Shown piece by piece: positions 25,238-34,745 of a DNA stretch of 43,994 nucleotides. The notes beneath the pieces are model-generated. The model was not told the DNA's origin, searched no databases, and saw nothing but the letters and a program-made list of their open reading frames with translations. The stretch lies in contig JAOAPB010000088.1 in assembly GCA_025462645.1 (NCBI GenBank), positions 1-43,994 on the forward strand, written 5' to 3'. The translations under genes were made by a program, and so were the position numbers. Source of the stretch: Edaphobacter sp. (GTDB taxonomy: Bacteria; Acidobacteriota; Terriglobia; Terriglobales; Acidobacteriaceae). Every line of letters starts with the position of its first letter. The stretch's first letter is position 1.

Positions 25238-26274
25238 TTCGGTGGGACCACGTCGCCCGGCTTCGTGGCCTTCACAGGCATTCTCTCTCCCGGTAGCGCT
25301 ACCGGCACCACAGGCCCACCGGTCATCTCGGCATCATCCACCTCGAACATCGTCGCATTCTTCGGCAGCCTCATACGCCCTTCCGTCAGGTAAGCGACCA
25401 CCACTGCACCTGTAAACTCCGGGCTCAACACAGCCAGCGGCAGTAGATACTTCTTGCTCTTAACCAGCGACTCGGCGACCCCGTCGACCGGATGGCTTCG
25501 TGCCACGCTGCCCGGAACCTGCGGAATCACAAACGCCGACATCTGCATCTCAGGATGCCTCTTCCCATACTTCACCAGCGACCGCGCCACCTGCTTCGGA
25601 GTCATCAGTCCCACGTCCGCAATGAAGTTGCGATGGATCGCATGCGGAAAATAGGTATCCAGAACGACCCGCGAAAAATCGGCGCAGTTATGAAACAGCA
25701 GGTTGAAGTGCCCCACATTGCGCCTGTCGTTGACCAGCGCAACAAAACGCTCGTCCTGCTGCGGCGTGCTCTCTACCTGAAAACCGTGAATCGTCCGGTC
25801 GTATGACGACCCCACCAACTGCACCCACTCGCCCTTCGGGGTTGTGCCCTTCGGGGTATCCGGAGCCAGCGCTCTCAGGTGTTCCCTCCGGTAGACATCC
25901 CGCAGCCGGGGTACCGTCGCCCTGTCCACCGACATAGGTACCTCATTCAAATCATCGACCGCATAGAGATAAGGAATCAACGGCATGGCAATCCAGTCAT
26001 AGCCATCGACCTTGTGGTACCGGCTGATCACAACGCCAAATTCTCCGCTCCGGCACATTCTGAGCTGGGTCGGCGTCTCCGCGCAGACGTGATTCAGGTA
26101 GACTGCCGAGTGTCCCGTCGGGTTGAACGCGCCAAACTCGCCGTAGGGCTCCTCCATCAGCAAGGCCACGGAGCCATGTGCCTGCGCCCCGCTCACTAGA
26201 AGTAGCAGGCAGCCCAGCGCCAAAGCCAAAGCGTGCCGGCATGTCATAACCTGAGTATTGATCCTTCTATTCAT
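25234..26274 (-). CDS. Secreted protein with papain-like His/Cys candidate residues, 346 aa
   Basis: An N-terminal signal peptide (RHALALALGCLLLLVSGAQAHG) is followed by a domain with GAFNPTGHSAVYLNHVC and FNLLFHNCADFSRVVLDTYFP. The G-H-S and N-C-A pattern resembles NlpC/P60 and DUF4105-type cysteine hydrolases, where the His and Cys are catalytic; the Cys follows the His as in permuted members. I cannot assign a family with certainty. The C-terminal part is Pro/Val-rich. Start at ATG 26274 (AGAGG close by) or at ATG 26247. Confidence 0.68.
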   Translation of the reverse strand: MNRRINTQVMTCRHALALALGCLLLLVSGAQAHGSVALLMEEPYGEFGAFNPTGHSAVYLNHVCAETPTQLRMCRSGEFGVVISRYHKVDGYDWIAMPLIPYLYAVDDLNEVPMSVDRATVPRLRDVYRREHLRALAPDTPKGTTPKGEWVQLVGSSYDRTIHGFQVESTPQQDERFVALVNDRRNVGHFNLLFHNCADFSRVVLDTYFPHAIHRNFIADVGLMTPKQVARSLVKYGKRHPEMQMSAFVIPQVPGSVARSHPVDGVAESLVKSKKYLLPLAVLSPEFTGAVVVAYLTEGRMRLPKNATMFEVDDAEMTGGPVVPVALPGERMPVKATKPGDVVPPN

Positions 26275-26397
26275 TAGCCTCTCATTAGCTTCAGCTTTCC
26301 ATCAGGCATAAGTATCGGTGCAAAAACATAGCAGTTAATTAGAGCGGAGGACGTTCGGAAAGACGCGCATACCCCTCGAATACTTCAATCAGCGATA

Positions 26398-27021
26398 ATG
26401 AGTCACGTGACAGGTCCGACATCGACACCATCGCGCAACATCACACTCGCCGTGACCGGAGCCAGCGGATCCGTCTACGCCGCCGAAATGCTGCGAGCCC
26501 TGGCCGACGATAACCGGGTCGCCAAGATCAACTTCGTCGCCTCCGAGAACTCCCTCCGCGTCTTCGCCGAAGAGCTCCAGCTAAGCGGCCGCAACGACCT
26601 CGCGGAAAAACTGCTCGGGACTCCATGCATGAAGCTCAAGCAACACCCTGACACCGACATCGGAGCCAACATCGCCAGCGGCAGCTACCCCTCCGATGCC
26701 ATGATTATTCTACCCTGTTCCATGGGAACGCTTGCCGCCGTCGCCAACGGCCTCGCCTCAAACCTCATCCAGCGCGCTGCCGACGTCTGCCTCAAGGAGC
26801 GTCGCCCACTGATCCTCTGCGTCCGTGAGACCCCCCTGAACCGCATCCATCTCCGCAATATGCAGCTTGCATCCGACGCCGGAGCGGTCCTCTTCCCTGT
26901 CATCCCAACGCTGTACAACCTGCCCCAGAGCACCACCGAGATGGCCCGCCAGTTCGTCAACCGAGTGCTCGCCCACATTGACCTGCCACAGCCCGGAGCC
27001 TACCAGTGGCATGCCGACTAA
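26398..27021 (+). CDS. ubiX: UbiX-family flavin prenyltransferase, 207 aa
   Basis: It prenylates FMN to make prenylated FMN, the cofactor of UbiD-type decarboxylases. Seen: AVTGASGSVYAAEMLRAL (flavin-binding loop), ASGSYPSDAMIILPCSMGTLAAVANGLASNLIQRAADV (prenyl and phosphate binding), ERRPLILCVRETPLNRIHLRNM and VIPTLYNLPQST. No UbiD is nearby. Start at ATG 26398 leaves 15 residues before the conserved core. The end overlaps the stop of the convergent hydrolase by 4 bases. Confidence 0.93.
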   Translation: MSHVTGPTSTPSRNITLAVTGASGSVYAAEMLRALADDNRVAKINFVASENSLRVFAEELQLSGRNDLAEKLLGTPCMKLKQHPDTDIGANIASGSYPSDAMIILPCSMGTLAAVANGLASNLIQRAADVCLKERRPLILCVRETPLNRIHLRNMQLASDAGAVLFPVIPTLYNLPQSTTEMARQFVNRVLAHIDLPQPGAYQWHAD

Positions 27022-27986
27022 GGGGCTAACATCCGGCCGGAAAACACCCTCTCTCCGCCCTGCATCGGCGGCTCCGCGCGCAGGAAGTCGACCGTGCCCT
27101 CCACAACCGGCTTCGAGCACTCTAAGGGAGCAAGATGCCCGCAGCCCTCGACCACGTTGAGGACCGAGTGCGGGATCAGTTCATGGATCTTCTTCCCAGC
27201 CTGTAGCGGAATCAGCTCGTCCTGCGCGCCCCACACGATCAGCGTCGGCGGCCGCATCGCATGGAGCCGAAAGTCCAGCAGATCCCGCCCGGTCAGCATG
27301 GCGGCCAGGCTACGACCGATCACCCAGCCATTCTGCCCAAACTTGCGCAATACAGCCTTCTTGACGAACTCAGGCAGGGCGCGGGGATGCGGCGAAAGAA
27401 TCGACATCAGCTTCTGCACGCCCGCAGCATCTATCGGCACAAACAGCTCCGCCCCGAACGTCGCCGGGAAGTAGATTCCGGCACTGTCGTACACCACCAG
27501 GCGATCCACCATCTCAGGATGATCCAGCGCCAGCTTCATCGACACCCACCCGCCCATCGACCACCCACCTACATCTGCGCGCGCCAGGTGAACTGCCTGC
27601 ATGAACTGCACTACGACCGTCTCCTGCATCGCGATCGAATAGCTCACATCCGGACGCGGCGACCTGCCATACCCCAGCAGATCCGGCGCATAGACATGAA
27701 AACCCTTCGCCGCCAACGCAGGGATCATAGCCGACCAATCTTCGCCTCGCGCTCCCAACCCATGCACCAGCAGCAGCGGAGTCCCAGCCGTCCCCTGTGC
27801 TGGCAGAGCCTCGAAGTAGTGAATCCGGTATCCTCCGATATCCACGTACTTACTCTGTACGCCCGCGCGCCAAAGCTGAAGGCGCACCTGCTGGTCCGCC
27901 ACCCATAGCGGATTGAAGTAGAACACCAATCCGGCAGCGATGAAAAGGATCACGACGACAGCCAGCACACGCAACGCAAACTTCAT
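27018..27986 (-). CDS. Alpha/beta-hydrolase with membrane anchor, 322 aa
   Basis: An alpha/beta-hydrolase: N-terminal membrane anchor (LRVLAVVVILFIAAGLVFYF), then LVHGLGARGEDWSAMIPAL, nucleophile elbow GGWSMGGWVS, AQDELIPLQ (acid) and GCGHLAPLE (His). The substrate is unknown; the sequence resembles acylester hydrolases such as MhpC-like enzymes. It is the last gene of a three-gene operon: its ATG overlaps the NUDIX stop (ATGA). Confidence 0.9.
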   Translation of the reverse strand: MKFALRVLAVVVILFIAAGLVFYFNPLWVADQQVRLQLWRAGVQSKYVDIGGYRIHYFEALPAQGTAGTPLLLVHGLGARGEDWSAMIPALAAKGFHVYAPDLLGYGRSPRPDVSYSIAMQETVVVQFMQAVHLARADVGGWSMGGWVSMKLALDHPEMVDRLVVYDSAGIYFPATFGAELFVPIDAAGVQKLMSILSPHPRALPEFVKKAVLRKFGQNGWVIGRSLAAMLTGRDLLDFRLHAMRPPTLIVWGAQDELIPLQAGKKIHELIPHSVLNVVEGCGHLAPLECSKPVVEGTVDFLRAEPPMQGGERVFSGRMLAP

Positions 27987-28459
27987 CTCTCCACCGTCTC
28001 CGCGAGCTTCAACGCTTGTTCGATCACGCCTAGTGTAGGCTCAGCCAAGCTGTAGGCTTCGGAATAAATCTCGCGCAACGGCACCCATGCTGCCGCGACA
28101 GCATCATCCCCGCAGACCAACTCCCGAGTATCCGCCTCAGGCAGGCACAGCCATTCGATCAGGACATAGTGATACCGCACCAGCCCGGCATCGTCGCGAA
28201 CGATCCGATCCAAGGTCGCGATCATCGCAACCGGGCGAACGCGCACCCCAGTCTCTTCGAAGATCTCGCGCGTCACGCCCTCAGCCGTCGTCTCACCCAC
28301 CTCAAGCACGCCACCCGGCAGCGACCAGGCCCCCAGCAGCGGCTCCCGTCCACGCCGAATCAGCAGAACATCCCCATCGCTGAACACCACCCCGGCAACC
28401 CCTACCATCGGAGTCGACGGATACTCGCGGCTCGCCCTGTCACTGGAGCTTCCGCTCAT
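27983..28459 (-). CDS. NUDIX hydrolase, 158 aa
   Basis: It hydrolyses nucleoside diphosphates linked to another moiety. The NUDIX box GGVLEVGETTAEGVTREIFEETGV fits the G-x5-E-x7-R-E-U-x-E-E-x-G-U pattern, with RIVRDDAGLVRYHYVLIEW following. Overlaps by 4 bases the nitroreductase gene upstream and the hydrolase gene downstream. The substrate cannot be read from sequence. Confidence 0.93.
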   Translation of the reverse strand: MSGSSSDRASREYPSTPMVGVAGVVFSDGDVLLIRRGREPLLGAWSLPGGVLEVGETTAEGVTREIFEETGVRVRPVAMIATLDRIVRDDAGLVRYHYVLIEWLCLPEADTRELVCGDDAVAAAWVPLREIYSEAYSLAEPTLGVIEQALKLAETVER

Positions 28460-29106
28460 ATCTTCAGCGGCTTACCAAACTCTTCGCTGAACACCGTGTG
28501 CCCCATCTCGAAACGCCCTCCATCGAACTTGTCCGCACCCTTCAGATGTCCGATCGCCAGCAGTGCCACCACCCAATAACTCAACGGCAGCCGCAGCACC
28601 TCGTGCACCTTGTCCTGCTCGAAGCCTTCCATGGGAGCCGTATCGTAACCCATCACCTCGGCCATCAGCAGCATGTGCGTAAACGCCAGCATCACCTGCT
28701 TGTTCAGCCATGCCCGCATCTCGCTGCTACTGAAGCTCGAAAGATAGTTCGGAACACTGCTCCGGGCCTGCTCCGCATAACTCTCCGGCATACCGCCCTG
28801 GCGTCCGCGCTGCAGCATCAAGTCGAGATCCTTCCTCCATCCATCCGTATCCCCACAGGCCACGATGACAGCAGAGGCCTCCTCGACTTTGCCCTGGTTG
28901 TAGCTGGCCGAACGCAGACGCCTCTTCTGCTCAGGCGACTGCACCACGATAAAACGCCACGGCTGCATGTTGTAGCCACTCGGTGCATGAAGACCCGCTG
29001 CGAGAATCTGCTTGAGGTCTTCAGGCGGAATCGGCGTCCCGTCAAAGCTAGGTGTGGCGCGCCGTTCCTGAATTGCCTCACTCAATGTCTTCTTGATCTT
29101 TGCCAT
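28456..29106 (-). CDS. Nitroreductase-family flavoprotein, 216 aa
   Basis: An FMN-dependent nitroreductase-type protein, reducing nitro or quinone compounds with NAD(P)H. Features: the N-terminal IQERRATPSFDGTPIPPEDLKQIL with Arg/Ser for FMN phosphate, GYNMQPWRFIVVQSPEQK, and SYWVVALLAIGHLKG near the end. First gene of the nitroreductase-NUDIX-hydrolase operon; consecutive 4-base overlaps suggest one transcript. No strong upstream promoter motif could be chosen within the 158 bases before the start, where I see nothing else. Confidence 0.92.
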   Translation of the reverse strand: MAKIKKTLSEAIQERRATPSFDGTPIPPEDLKQILAAGLHAPSGYNMQPWRFIVVQSPEQKRRLRSASYNQGKVEEASAVIVACGDTDGWRKDLDLMLQRGRQGGMPESYAEQARSSVPNYLSSFSSSEMRAWLNKQVMLAFTHMLLMAEVMGYDTAPMEGFEQDKVHEVLRLPLSYWVVALLAIGHLKGADKFDGGRFEMGHTVFSEEFGKPLKI

Positions 29107-29264
29107 CAGTCTCTTTTCTTCAGCCTAATCACTAGGATGCCCCTCAACCCATAGGAGTTACACCAGGGCTCCGCGGCTCCTTTACTATTCTGCTGGAAAC
29201 GACTTTCAAGATAGCACTACAACGCAAAACCCACATCCCATATCTGCATGAAGCGGCGCGGCAG

Positions 29265-30278
29265 CTAGGGAATCTCGTTCATAGCCTGTTCGGTCACAAA
29301 CGGATTCTGCCCTGCTGCTTCGGCAAACATCCACACTCCATGAAACGCCTTCCGCAGTTCGGGATAAGCCGCCAACAGCGCGCGTGTCGCATCCGTATTG
29401 CGCTTACGCGCAGCTACCGGATCGCCGATCTGATCCACCTTCAGATGTGCCGTGATATCGATCTTGTCCTTCGCCAGTGAATCGTCCACGCCCAGGCCGA
29501 TAAATCGATACTCCACTCCATCTGCACCCTTCACAACCAATGGCGCGTCAGCACTTACTCCATCAGACACCGTGGGCGGTATAGCCGCAGTCTGCTCTGT
29601 CCGCAACTTGTCGAGATGAGTACTCTGGATAAAGTTCGTCGGCCGCAACAGGCTCTCTGCCTGCTGGTAGTAGAGCCATGCATTCCATTGCTCTTTGCGC
29701 GAGGACATGGCGCGTGCCTGCGTCCAGTACCAGAGGCCATCGTGACCCGCTGCCGTCAGCGGCTTCGGATAAAAGCCCGCCATCGCCCATTGCCCCTGAT
29801 CCTGCCGCAATAAAAAGGAGAGCCGCCAGGGCGTAGCTGTATTCGAAACATCCACCATGGCGAAGCCATAACGTCCTGGAGCCAACCCGGGAATCAGAAA
29901 ATCCGCCTCGGCCATCGTGTGATTCAGCGAGCAGAAGAACTGCGCATCCGGCGCGGCTCCATCCGCACCGCGCTTCAACTGCGTGCCATCCAGCAGGTAG
30001 ACCTGCTCGACCGCAAGCGTTCCCCCTTTCAGCTTTGGCGCCGTGCCGCCGACCACATCTCCGATTCCGCTAAAATCCTTTGCATACTCGGCCACTGTTG
30101 CCGTACGCAGGCCCGCCACATCACCAGCCTGCACCTTCGCTGCCAAACCACGGGCGGCTGTCGCCAGGGCATCCCGGTCCGTAGCCGTCATTGCCGATTG
30201 CGTGACGCACCCCTCAGCCAGCGCAACTCCCGGCACCAGCATCCCCGCCGCCAGCAACGCAACCAGTCTTCTCTTCAT
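29265..30278 (-). CDS. Secreted protein of unknown function, 337 aa
   Basis: The signal peptide MKRRLVALLAAGMLVPGVALA is followed by EGCV and Ala-rich helices (TDRDALATAARGLAAKVQAGD), suggesting an exported helical or TPR-like region, then beta-like parts (PGRYGFAMVDVSN, WRLSFLLRQDQGQWAMAGFYP), and a C-terminus with RKRNTDATRALLAAYPELRKAFHG. No catalytic motif is seen. Start at ATG 30278 was selected because AGGA lies about nine bases upstream and the signal peptide begins there; the reading frame extends further to 30500 without family-like sequence. Confidence 0.68.
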   Translation of the reverse strand: MKRRLVALLAAGMLVPGVALAEGCVTQSAMTATDRDALATAARGLAAKVQAGDVAGLRTATVAEYAKDFSGIGDVVGGTAPKLKGGTLAVEQVYLLDGTQLKRGADGAAPDAQFFCSLNHTMAEADFLIPGLAPGRYGFAMVDVSNTATPWRLSFLLRQDQGQWAMAGFYPKPLTAAGHDGLWYWTQARAMSSRKEQWNAWLYYQQAESLLRPTNFIQSTHLDKLRTEQTAAIPPTVSDGVSADAPLVVKGADGVEYRFIGLGVDDSLAKDKIDITAHLKVDQIGDPVAARKRNTDATRALLAAYPELRKAFHGVWMFAEAAGQNPFVTEQAMNEIP

Positions 30279-30481
30279 CGTGGCTGTCCTATATCCGCGA
30301 CAACGCCTCATCGGTTGCATACGAGACTCCTCGCAAGTCACTGTCAGTCTAGTACAACAAGCCTTCCTCCGACGCCTGGGAGTCCCTGCTGCTGACCAGC
30401 AACCCCACTCCGCGATAGACTGATCTCCACAGACGCCCTCGCAACGGTACCTTCCGTCGCCATAGGGCGTCCTACAGACAG

Positions 30482-31225
30482 ATGCAGCTCTCCCTGCCAA
30501 TCCGACTCACTATGGTTACCTGCCTCTCAATGACTGCGCTCCTGGCCCAATCCAGGCCAGCCTCGCGACCAAAACCCTCTGCCTCTTCGGCACCGGCCGT
30601 CCTTCCCGCCGCTCTTCCCACGACAGATCCTGCGCCGCTGCCTCTCACCCCGGCCCAACGCCCGGCACATCGCGCGGAGATTGCTTACACCGACAACCGG
30701 CTCACCGTCTCAGCCAGCAACTCCAGCCTCAACCAGATTCTTCGCGAGATCTCCCGTCTCACCGGAATCAAGATCACAGGCGGCGTCACCGAGGAACGCG
30801 TCTTTGGCGACTACGGTCCAGCCGCTCCCTCACAGGTCCTCGCAACTCTGCTCGATGGCACTGGCAGCAACGTACTTCTGGTTCAAAGCAGTGGAAGCGC
30901 GCCTCCAGAGCTTATTCTGACGCCCCGCCAGGGTGGCGCCACACCGCCGAACCCGAATGCCCTCGGCTTCGACGACAGCGAGGACTCCTCGGAGGTCGCT
31001 CCTCCGAACCCCGTCGCCCAGCCGATTCGCCCACCATCGCAATACGCCCCGCGTCCCATGACGCCGAATGAAGGTTACGTTCCCGAACAGAACACCACCG
31101 CTCCTAATCCACAGTCCACTGACCCCGCTCAGCAGGCATCCCCTAATGCCGTCAAGACGCCCCAACAGATCTACGACCAGCTGCAACAGCTGCGTCAACA
31201 GCAGCAGCAGAAGCCACCGCAGTAA
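30482..31225 (+). CDS. Secreted protein with STN-like domain, 247 aa
   Basis: The N-terminus is signal-like (MQLSLPIRLTMVTCLSMTALLAQS), followed by a Pro/Ala/Ser-rich linker. Residues 70-130 (RLTVSASNSSLNQILREISRLTGIKITG...PSQVLATLLDGTGSNVLLVQ) resemble the secretin/TonB short N-terminal (STN) domain, which usually lies in outer-membrane secretins and TonB receptors. Here it is not followed by a barrel but by a Pro/Gln-rich tail (about 100 residues, ending in PQQIYDQLQQLRQQQQQKPPQ). It may interact with a partner or envelope. Divergent from the preceding gene with 203 bases in between. Confidence 0.72.
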   Translation: MQLSLPIRLTMVTCLSMTALLAQSRPASRPKPSASSAPAVLPAALPTTDPAPLPLTPAQRPAHRAEIAYTDNRLTVSASNSSLNQILREISRLTGIKITGGVTEERVFGDYGPAAPSQVLATLLDGTGSNVLLVQSSGSAPPELILTPRQGGATPPNPNALGFDDSEDSSEVAPPNPVAQPIRPPSQYAPRPMTPNEGYVPEQNTTAPNPQSTDPAQQASPNAVKTPQQIYDQLQQLRQQQQQKPPQ

Positions 31226-31277
31226 ACTCCCTCGATTCAATTTCGATAATTCCCAGCCCACCAGCCAGGGAGGTCTT

Positions 31278-31454
31278 CTAGCCTTCAACCACCCGCGCCG
31301 GCACCACCACGCGCTGCGCTGAGTTCACCGCTGCCACCTGTCGTACATGCATACGGAAGATGCCGAACATTGCCATGCAAACTCCATAAGCCACCAACAC
31401 CCCAACTGCCAACGACGCCAACACCGCAGAGATCAACACAATCGACGAATTCAC
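31278..31454 (-). CDS. Small single-pass membrane protein, 58 aa (GTG start)
   Basis: Reading the minus strand from GTG at 31452-31454 to TAG gives MNSSIVLISAVLASLAVGVLVAYG followed by VCMAMFGIFRMHV and RQVAAVNSAQRVVVPARVVEG. One long hydrophobic helix spans residues 5-35, then a polar C-terminus. GGGAG lies five bases before the GTG, supporting the start. It is below 60 aa and easily missed. It lies alone between the STN-like gene and uvrA, opposite in orientation. Similar short membrane proteins occur in related bacteria to my recollection. Confidence 0.6.
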   Translation of the reverse strand: MNSSIVLISAVLASLAVGVLVAYGVCMAMFGIFRMHVRQVAAVNSAQRVVVPARVVEG

Positions 31455-31688
31455 AACAGCTCCCTTGATTTATCCAGCATTTCAGCTACCAGCCCCCCAT
31501 AGACCTCGGAGATCCATGGATATTTTTACAAATTATTTTGAAATTACAATGACCTGAAGGTGAATCGCTATTGTTTTATCGGATACATCTTTCCCATTCC
31601 GGGATGCCTCAGCAAACCCGCCGGACATGCCCCGCGCCGACAAATGCCGTATTCTAGGGACTTGGCCGAACATCGCCTGACATCCTCC

Positions 31689-34600
31689 ATGGGCATTACA
31701 CACATCACCGTCCGCGGCGCGCGCCAGCACAACCTGCGCAACGTCAACGTCAGCATCCCGCGCAATACTCTCACCGTGGTCACCGGTCTCTCCGGCTCGG
31801 GCAAATCCTCGCTCGCCTTCGACACCATCTACGCCGAGGGTCAGCGTCGCTACGTAGAGACCTTATCGGCGTACGCAAGACAATTCTTAGACCAGATGGA
31901 GCGCCCCGACGTCGACGCCATCGACGGCCTCTCGCCCGCCATCTCCATCGAGCAGAAGACCACCAGCCGCAGCCCCCGCTCCACCGTCGGAACCATCACC
32001 GAGATCTACGACTACCTCCGCCTCCTCTACGCGAGCGTAGGCCAGCCCCACTGCCCCAACTGCCAGCGTCCCATCTCCCGCCAGACCGCCGACCAGATCG
32101 TCGAGCGCATCGTCTCCCTGGCCCCCGGAGAGCGCATTACGGTCTATGCTCCAATTGTCCGGGGCCGTAAAGGCGAGTTCCGCGAGGAGCTGGAAGCCCT
32201 CGACCAGCAGGGCTTCCGCGCCCGTATCGACGGCGAGATGACCGAGCTCACCGAGGGCATGCGCCTCGAGAAGCGCAAGAACCACACCATCGAGGCCGTC
32301 GTCGACCGCATCATCCTCAAACCGGTTCCTTCGGACAACGCCAACCCAGGACTGACCGACGTCGCCCCCAGGTACGACACACGCCGCCTCGAGACCTCCG
32401 TAGCCAAAGCCCTCCAGATGGCCAACGGCCTCGTCCTCATCGCCATCCACGGTATGGATGAGACCCTCTACTCCTCCTCCATGGCGTGTCCCGACTGCGG
32501 CATCAACGTACCCCGCCTCGAGCCCCGCAGCTTCTCCTTCAACTCCAACTACGGAGCCTGCCCCGAGTGCCACGGCCTCGGCAGCATCTACGACTTCGAT
32601 CCCGCCAAGACCATCGCCGACTGGTCCAAGCCCCTGCTCGACGGCGCCATGGGCCCCGGCTCCGCCTCCCAGTACCTTCTGCGCCTCATCAAGCTGGCCG
32701 CGGAAAAATACAAGATCAACATCAAGCAGCCCTTCGAAGACCTCACCACCGAGCAGCAGAACCTCTTCCTCTACGGCCCCCCACGCAACGAGGCAGGCCG
32801 CACCGGCTTCCACGGCATCTTCAACTACCTCCGCGCCAATCTCGAGGACACCAAATCCGAGGGCTACCGCGAGTACATGATGCAGTTCATGTCCGCGACC
32901 ACCTGCCCCGTCTGCAAGGGCCGCCGCCTTCGCCCCGAGTCGTTAGCCGTAACGGTGAACGGCGCATCCATCGCCGACTTCACCGGCCTGTCCCTGGAGC
33001 GCGGCCTCAAAGCCGCCCGCGCAATGCTCTTTACCGGACGCGACCGCATCATCGCCGACCGCCTCCAGCGCGAGATCATCGAGCGCCTCGAATTCCTGAA
33101 CGCCGTCGGGCTCGGCTACCTGTCTCTGGACCGCTCCGCGGCGACCCTCTCCGGCGGCGAGGGCCAGCGCATCCGCCTCGCCACCCAGATCGGCTCCCGC
33201 CTCCGCGGTGTTCTCTACGTCCTCGACGAGCCCAGCATCGGGCTGCACCAGCGTGACAACCAGCGCCTCATCAACGCCCTCGAAAATCTTCGCGACCTCG
33301 GCAACACGGTCCTGGTCGTCGAGCACGACGAAGACACCATCCGCAAGGCCGACTACGTCCTCGATCTCGGTCCCGGAGCCGGCAAGAACGGCGGCCATCT
33401 CATCGCCGACGGCACACCCCAGCAGATCATGGACAACCCCGCCTCGCTCACCGGCCAGTACCTCGCCGGCAAGATCGAGATCGTCGCCCGTCCCCAGCCT
33501 CGGACCCTCACCGGCAACTGGATCACCGTCGAAGACGCCCACTCCCACAACCTCCAGAACGTCACCGCCCACTTCCCTCTCGGCGTCATGACCGTTATCA
33601 CCGGAGTCAGCGGCAGCGGTAAATCCACCCTCGTTAACGACATCCTCTACCGTTCGTTAGCGAAAGAACTATACGGTTCGAGAGAAGAGCCCGGCCAGCA
33701 TGGCCGCGTCGTCGGCATCGACCAGCTCGACAAGGTCATTCAGATCGACCAGTCCCCCATCGGCCGCACCCCACGCTCAAATCCCGCCACCTACACCGGT
33801 GTCTTCACCGCCATGCGGGACCTATTCGCCATGCTCCCCGAGTCCCGCGAACGAGGCTACAAGCCGGGCCGCTTCAGCTTCAACGTGCAGGGCGGACGCT
33901 GCGAGGCCTGCCAGGGCGAAGGACAGCGACGCATCGAGATGAACTTCCTGCCGGACGTCTACGTTCTATGCGAAATCTGCAACGGACGTCGTTACAACCA
34001 GGAGACACTCGCAGTAAAGTTCAACGGCTACAGCATCGCCGACCTCCTTGACCTTCCCATTGAAGACGCCGTTCCCATCCTCAAGGACATCCCCACGGTC
34101 AACGTAAAGCTGCAGACCCTGGTCGACGTAGGTCTCGGCTACATCCATCTCGGCCAGTCCGCCACCACGCTCTCCGGCGGCGAGGCCCAACGCATGAAGC
34201 TCGCCCGCGAGCTCTCCAAGCGCCAGACCGGACGCACCCTCTACCTCCTCGACGAGCCCACCACCGGCCTGCACTTCGACGACGTCAGAAAACTGCTGGA
34301 AGTCCTCCACAGGTTAACCGACCTCGGCAACACCATCATCATCATCGAGCACAACCTCGACATCATCCGCAACGCCGACTACATCCTCGATCTTGGCCCC
34401 GAGGGCGGAGAAGGCGGCGGCCGGATCATCGCGCACGGAACCCCGGAGCAGATAGCCACCGTCCAGGGCTCCCACACCGCCGAGTTTCTCGCCCGCCACT
34501 ACACTCCGTCCCAGGCACTGGCCAGCCGCAACGGTGCCAGCCATGCCGGTCCCCAACCGACAAACATCGCTGCCGCCGCGGACGCCGTCAAAAAGCCTAA

Positions 34601-34745
34601 GGCTAAATTCGTCGCTCCAGAAAAGAAAACCGGCGTCCCCGCCGCACGTCCATCTACACTGGCCAAGGCGGCGGCAAAGACATCCACAGCAAAAAAGACT
34701 GCCACAAAGAAGACCGCGGCAAAGCCGAAGACGAAACGAGCATGA
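31689..34745 (+). CDS. uvrA: Excinuclease ABC subunit A, 1018 aa
   Basis: DNA damage recognition ATPase of nucleotide excision repair. Two ABC ATPase modules: GLSGSGKSS and [12 protein letters not shown]...[10 protein letters not shown], then GVSGSGKST and [12 protein letters not shown]...[10 protein letters not shown]. Zinc modules CPDCGIN...CPECHGLG and CEACQGEG...CEICNGRR are seen. Start at ATG 31689 follows the family ([18 protein letters not shown]), although no Shine-Dalgarno is visible and the frame extends to 31560. The C-terminus carries an extra Lys/Ala tail of about 45 residues ([20 protein letters not shown]). It is coupled by ATGA to the CPBP gene. Confidence 0.97.
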   Translation: MGITHITVRGARQHNLRNVNVSIPRNTLTVVTGLSGSGKSSLAFDTIYAEGQRRYVETLSAYARQFLDQMERPDVDAIDGLSPAISIEQKTTSRSPRSTVGTITEIYDYLRLLYASVGQPHCPNCQRPISRQTADQIVERIVSLAPGERITVYAPIVRGRKGEFREELEALDQQGFRARIDGEMTELTEGMRLEKRKNHTIEAVVDRIILKPVPSDNANPGLTDVAPRYDTRRLETSVAKALQMANGLVLIAIHGMDETLYSSSMACPDCGINVPRLEPRSFSFNSNYGACPECHGLGSIYDFDPAKTIADWSKPLLDGAMGPGSASQYLLRLIKLAAEKYKINIKQPFEDLTTEQQNLFLYGPPRNEAGRTGFHGIFNYLRANLEDTKSEGYREYMMQFMSATTCPVCKGRRLRPESLAVTVNGASIADFTGLSLERGLKAARAMLFTGRDRIIADRLQREIIERLEFLNAVGLGYLSLDRSAATLSGGEGQRIRLATQIGSRLRGVLYVLDEPSIGLHQRDNQRLINALENLRDLGNTVLVVEHDEDTIRKADYVLDLGPGAGKNGGHLIADGTPQQIMDNPASLTGQYLAGKIEIVARPQPRTLTGNWITVEDAHSHNLQNVTAHFPLGVMTVITGVSGSGKSTLVNDILYRSLAKELYGSREEPGQHGRVVGIDQLDKVIQIDQSPIGRTPRSNPATYTGVFTAMRDLFAMLPESRERGYKPGRFSFNVQGGRCEACQGEGQRRIEMNFLPDVYVLCEICNGRRYNQETLAVKFNGYSIADLLDLPIEDAVPILKDIPTVNVKLQTLVDVGLGYIHLGQSATTLSGGEAQRMKLARELSKRQTGRTLYLLDEPTTGLHFDDVRKLLEVLHRLTDLGNTIIIIEHNLDIIRNADYILDLGPEGGEGGGRIIAHGTPEQIATVQGSHTAEFLARHYTPSQALASRNGASHAGPQPTNIAAAADAVKKPKAKFVAPEKKTGVPAARPSTLAKAAAKTSTAKKTATKKTAAKPKTKRA

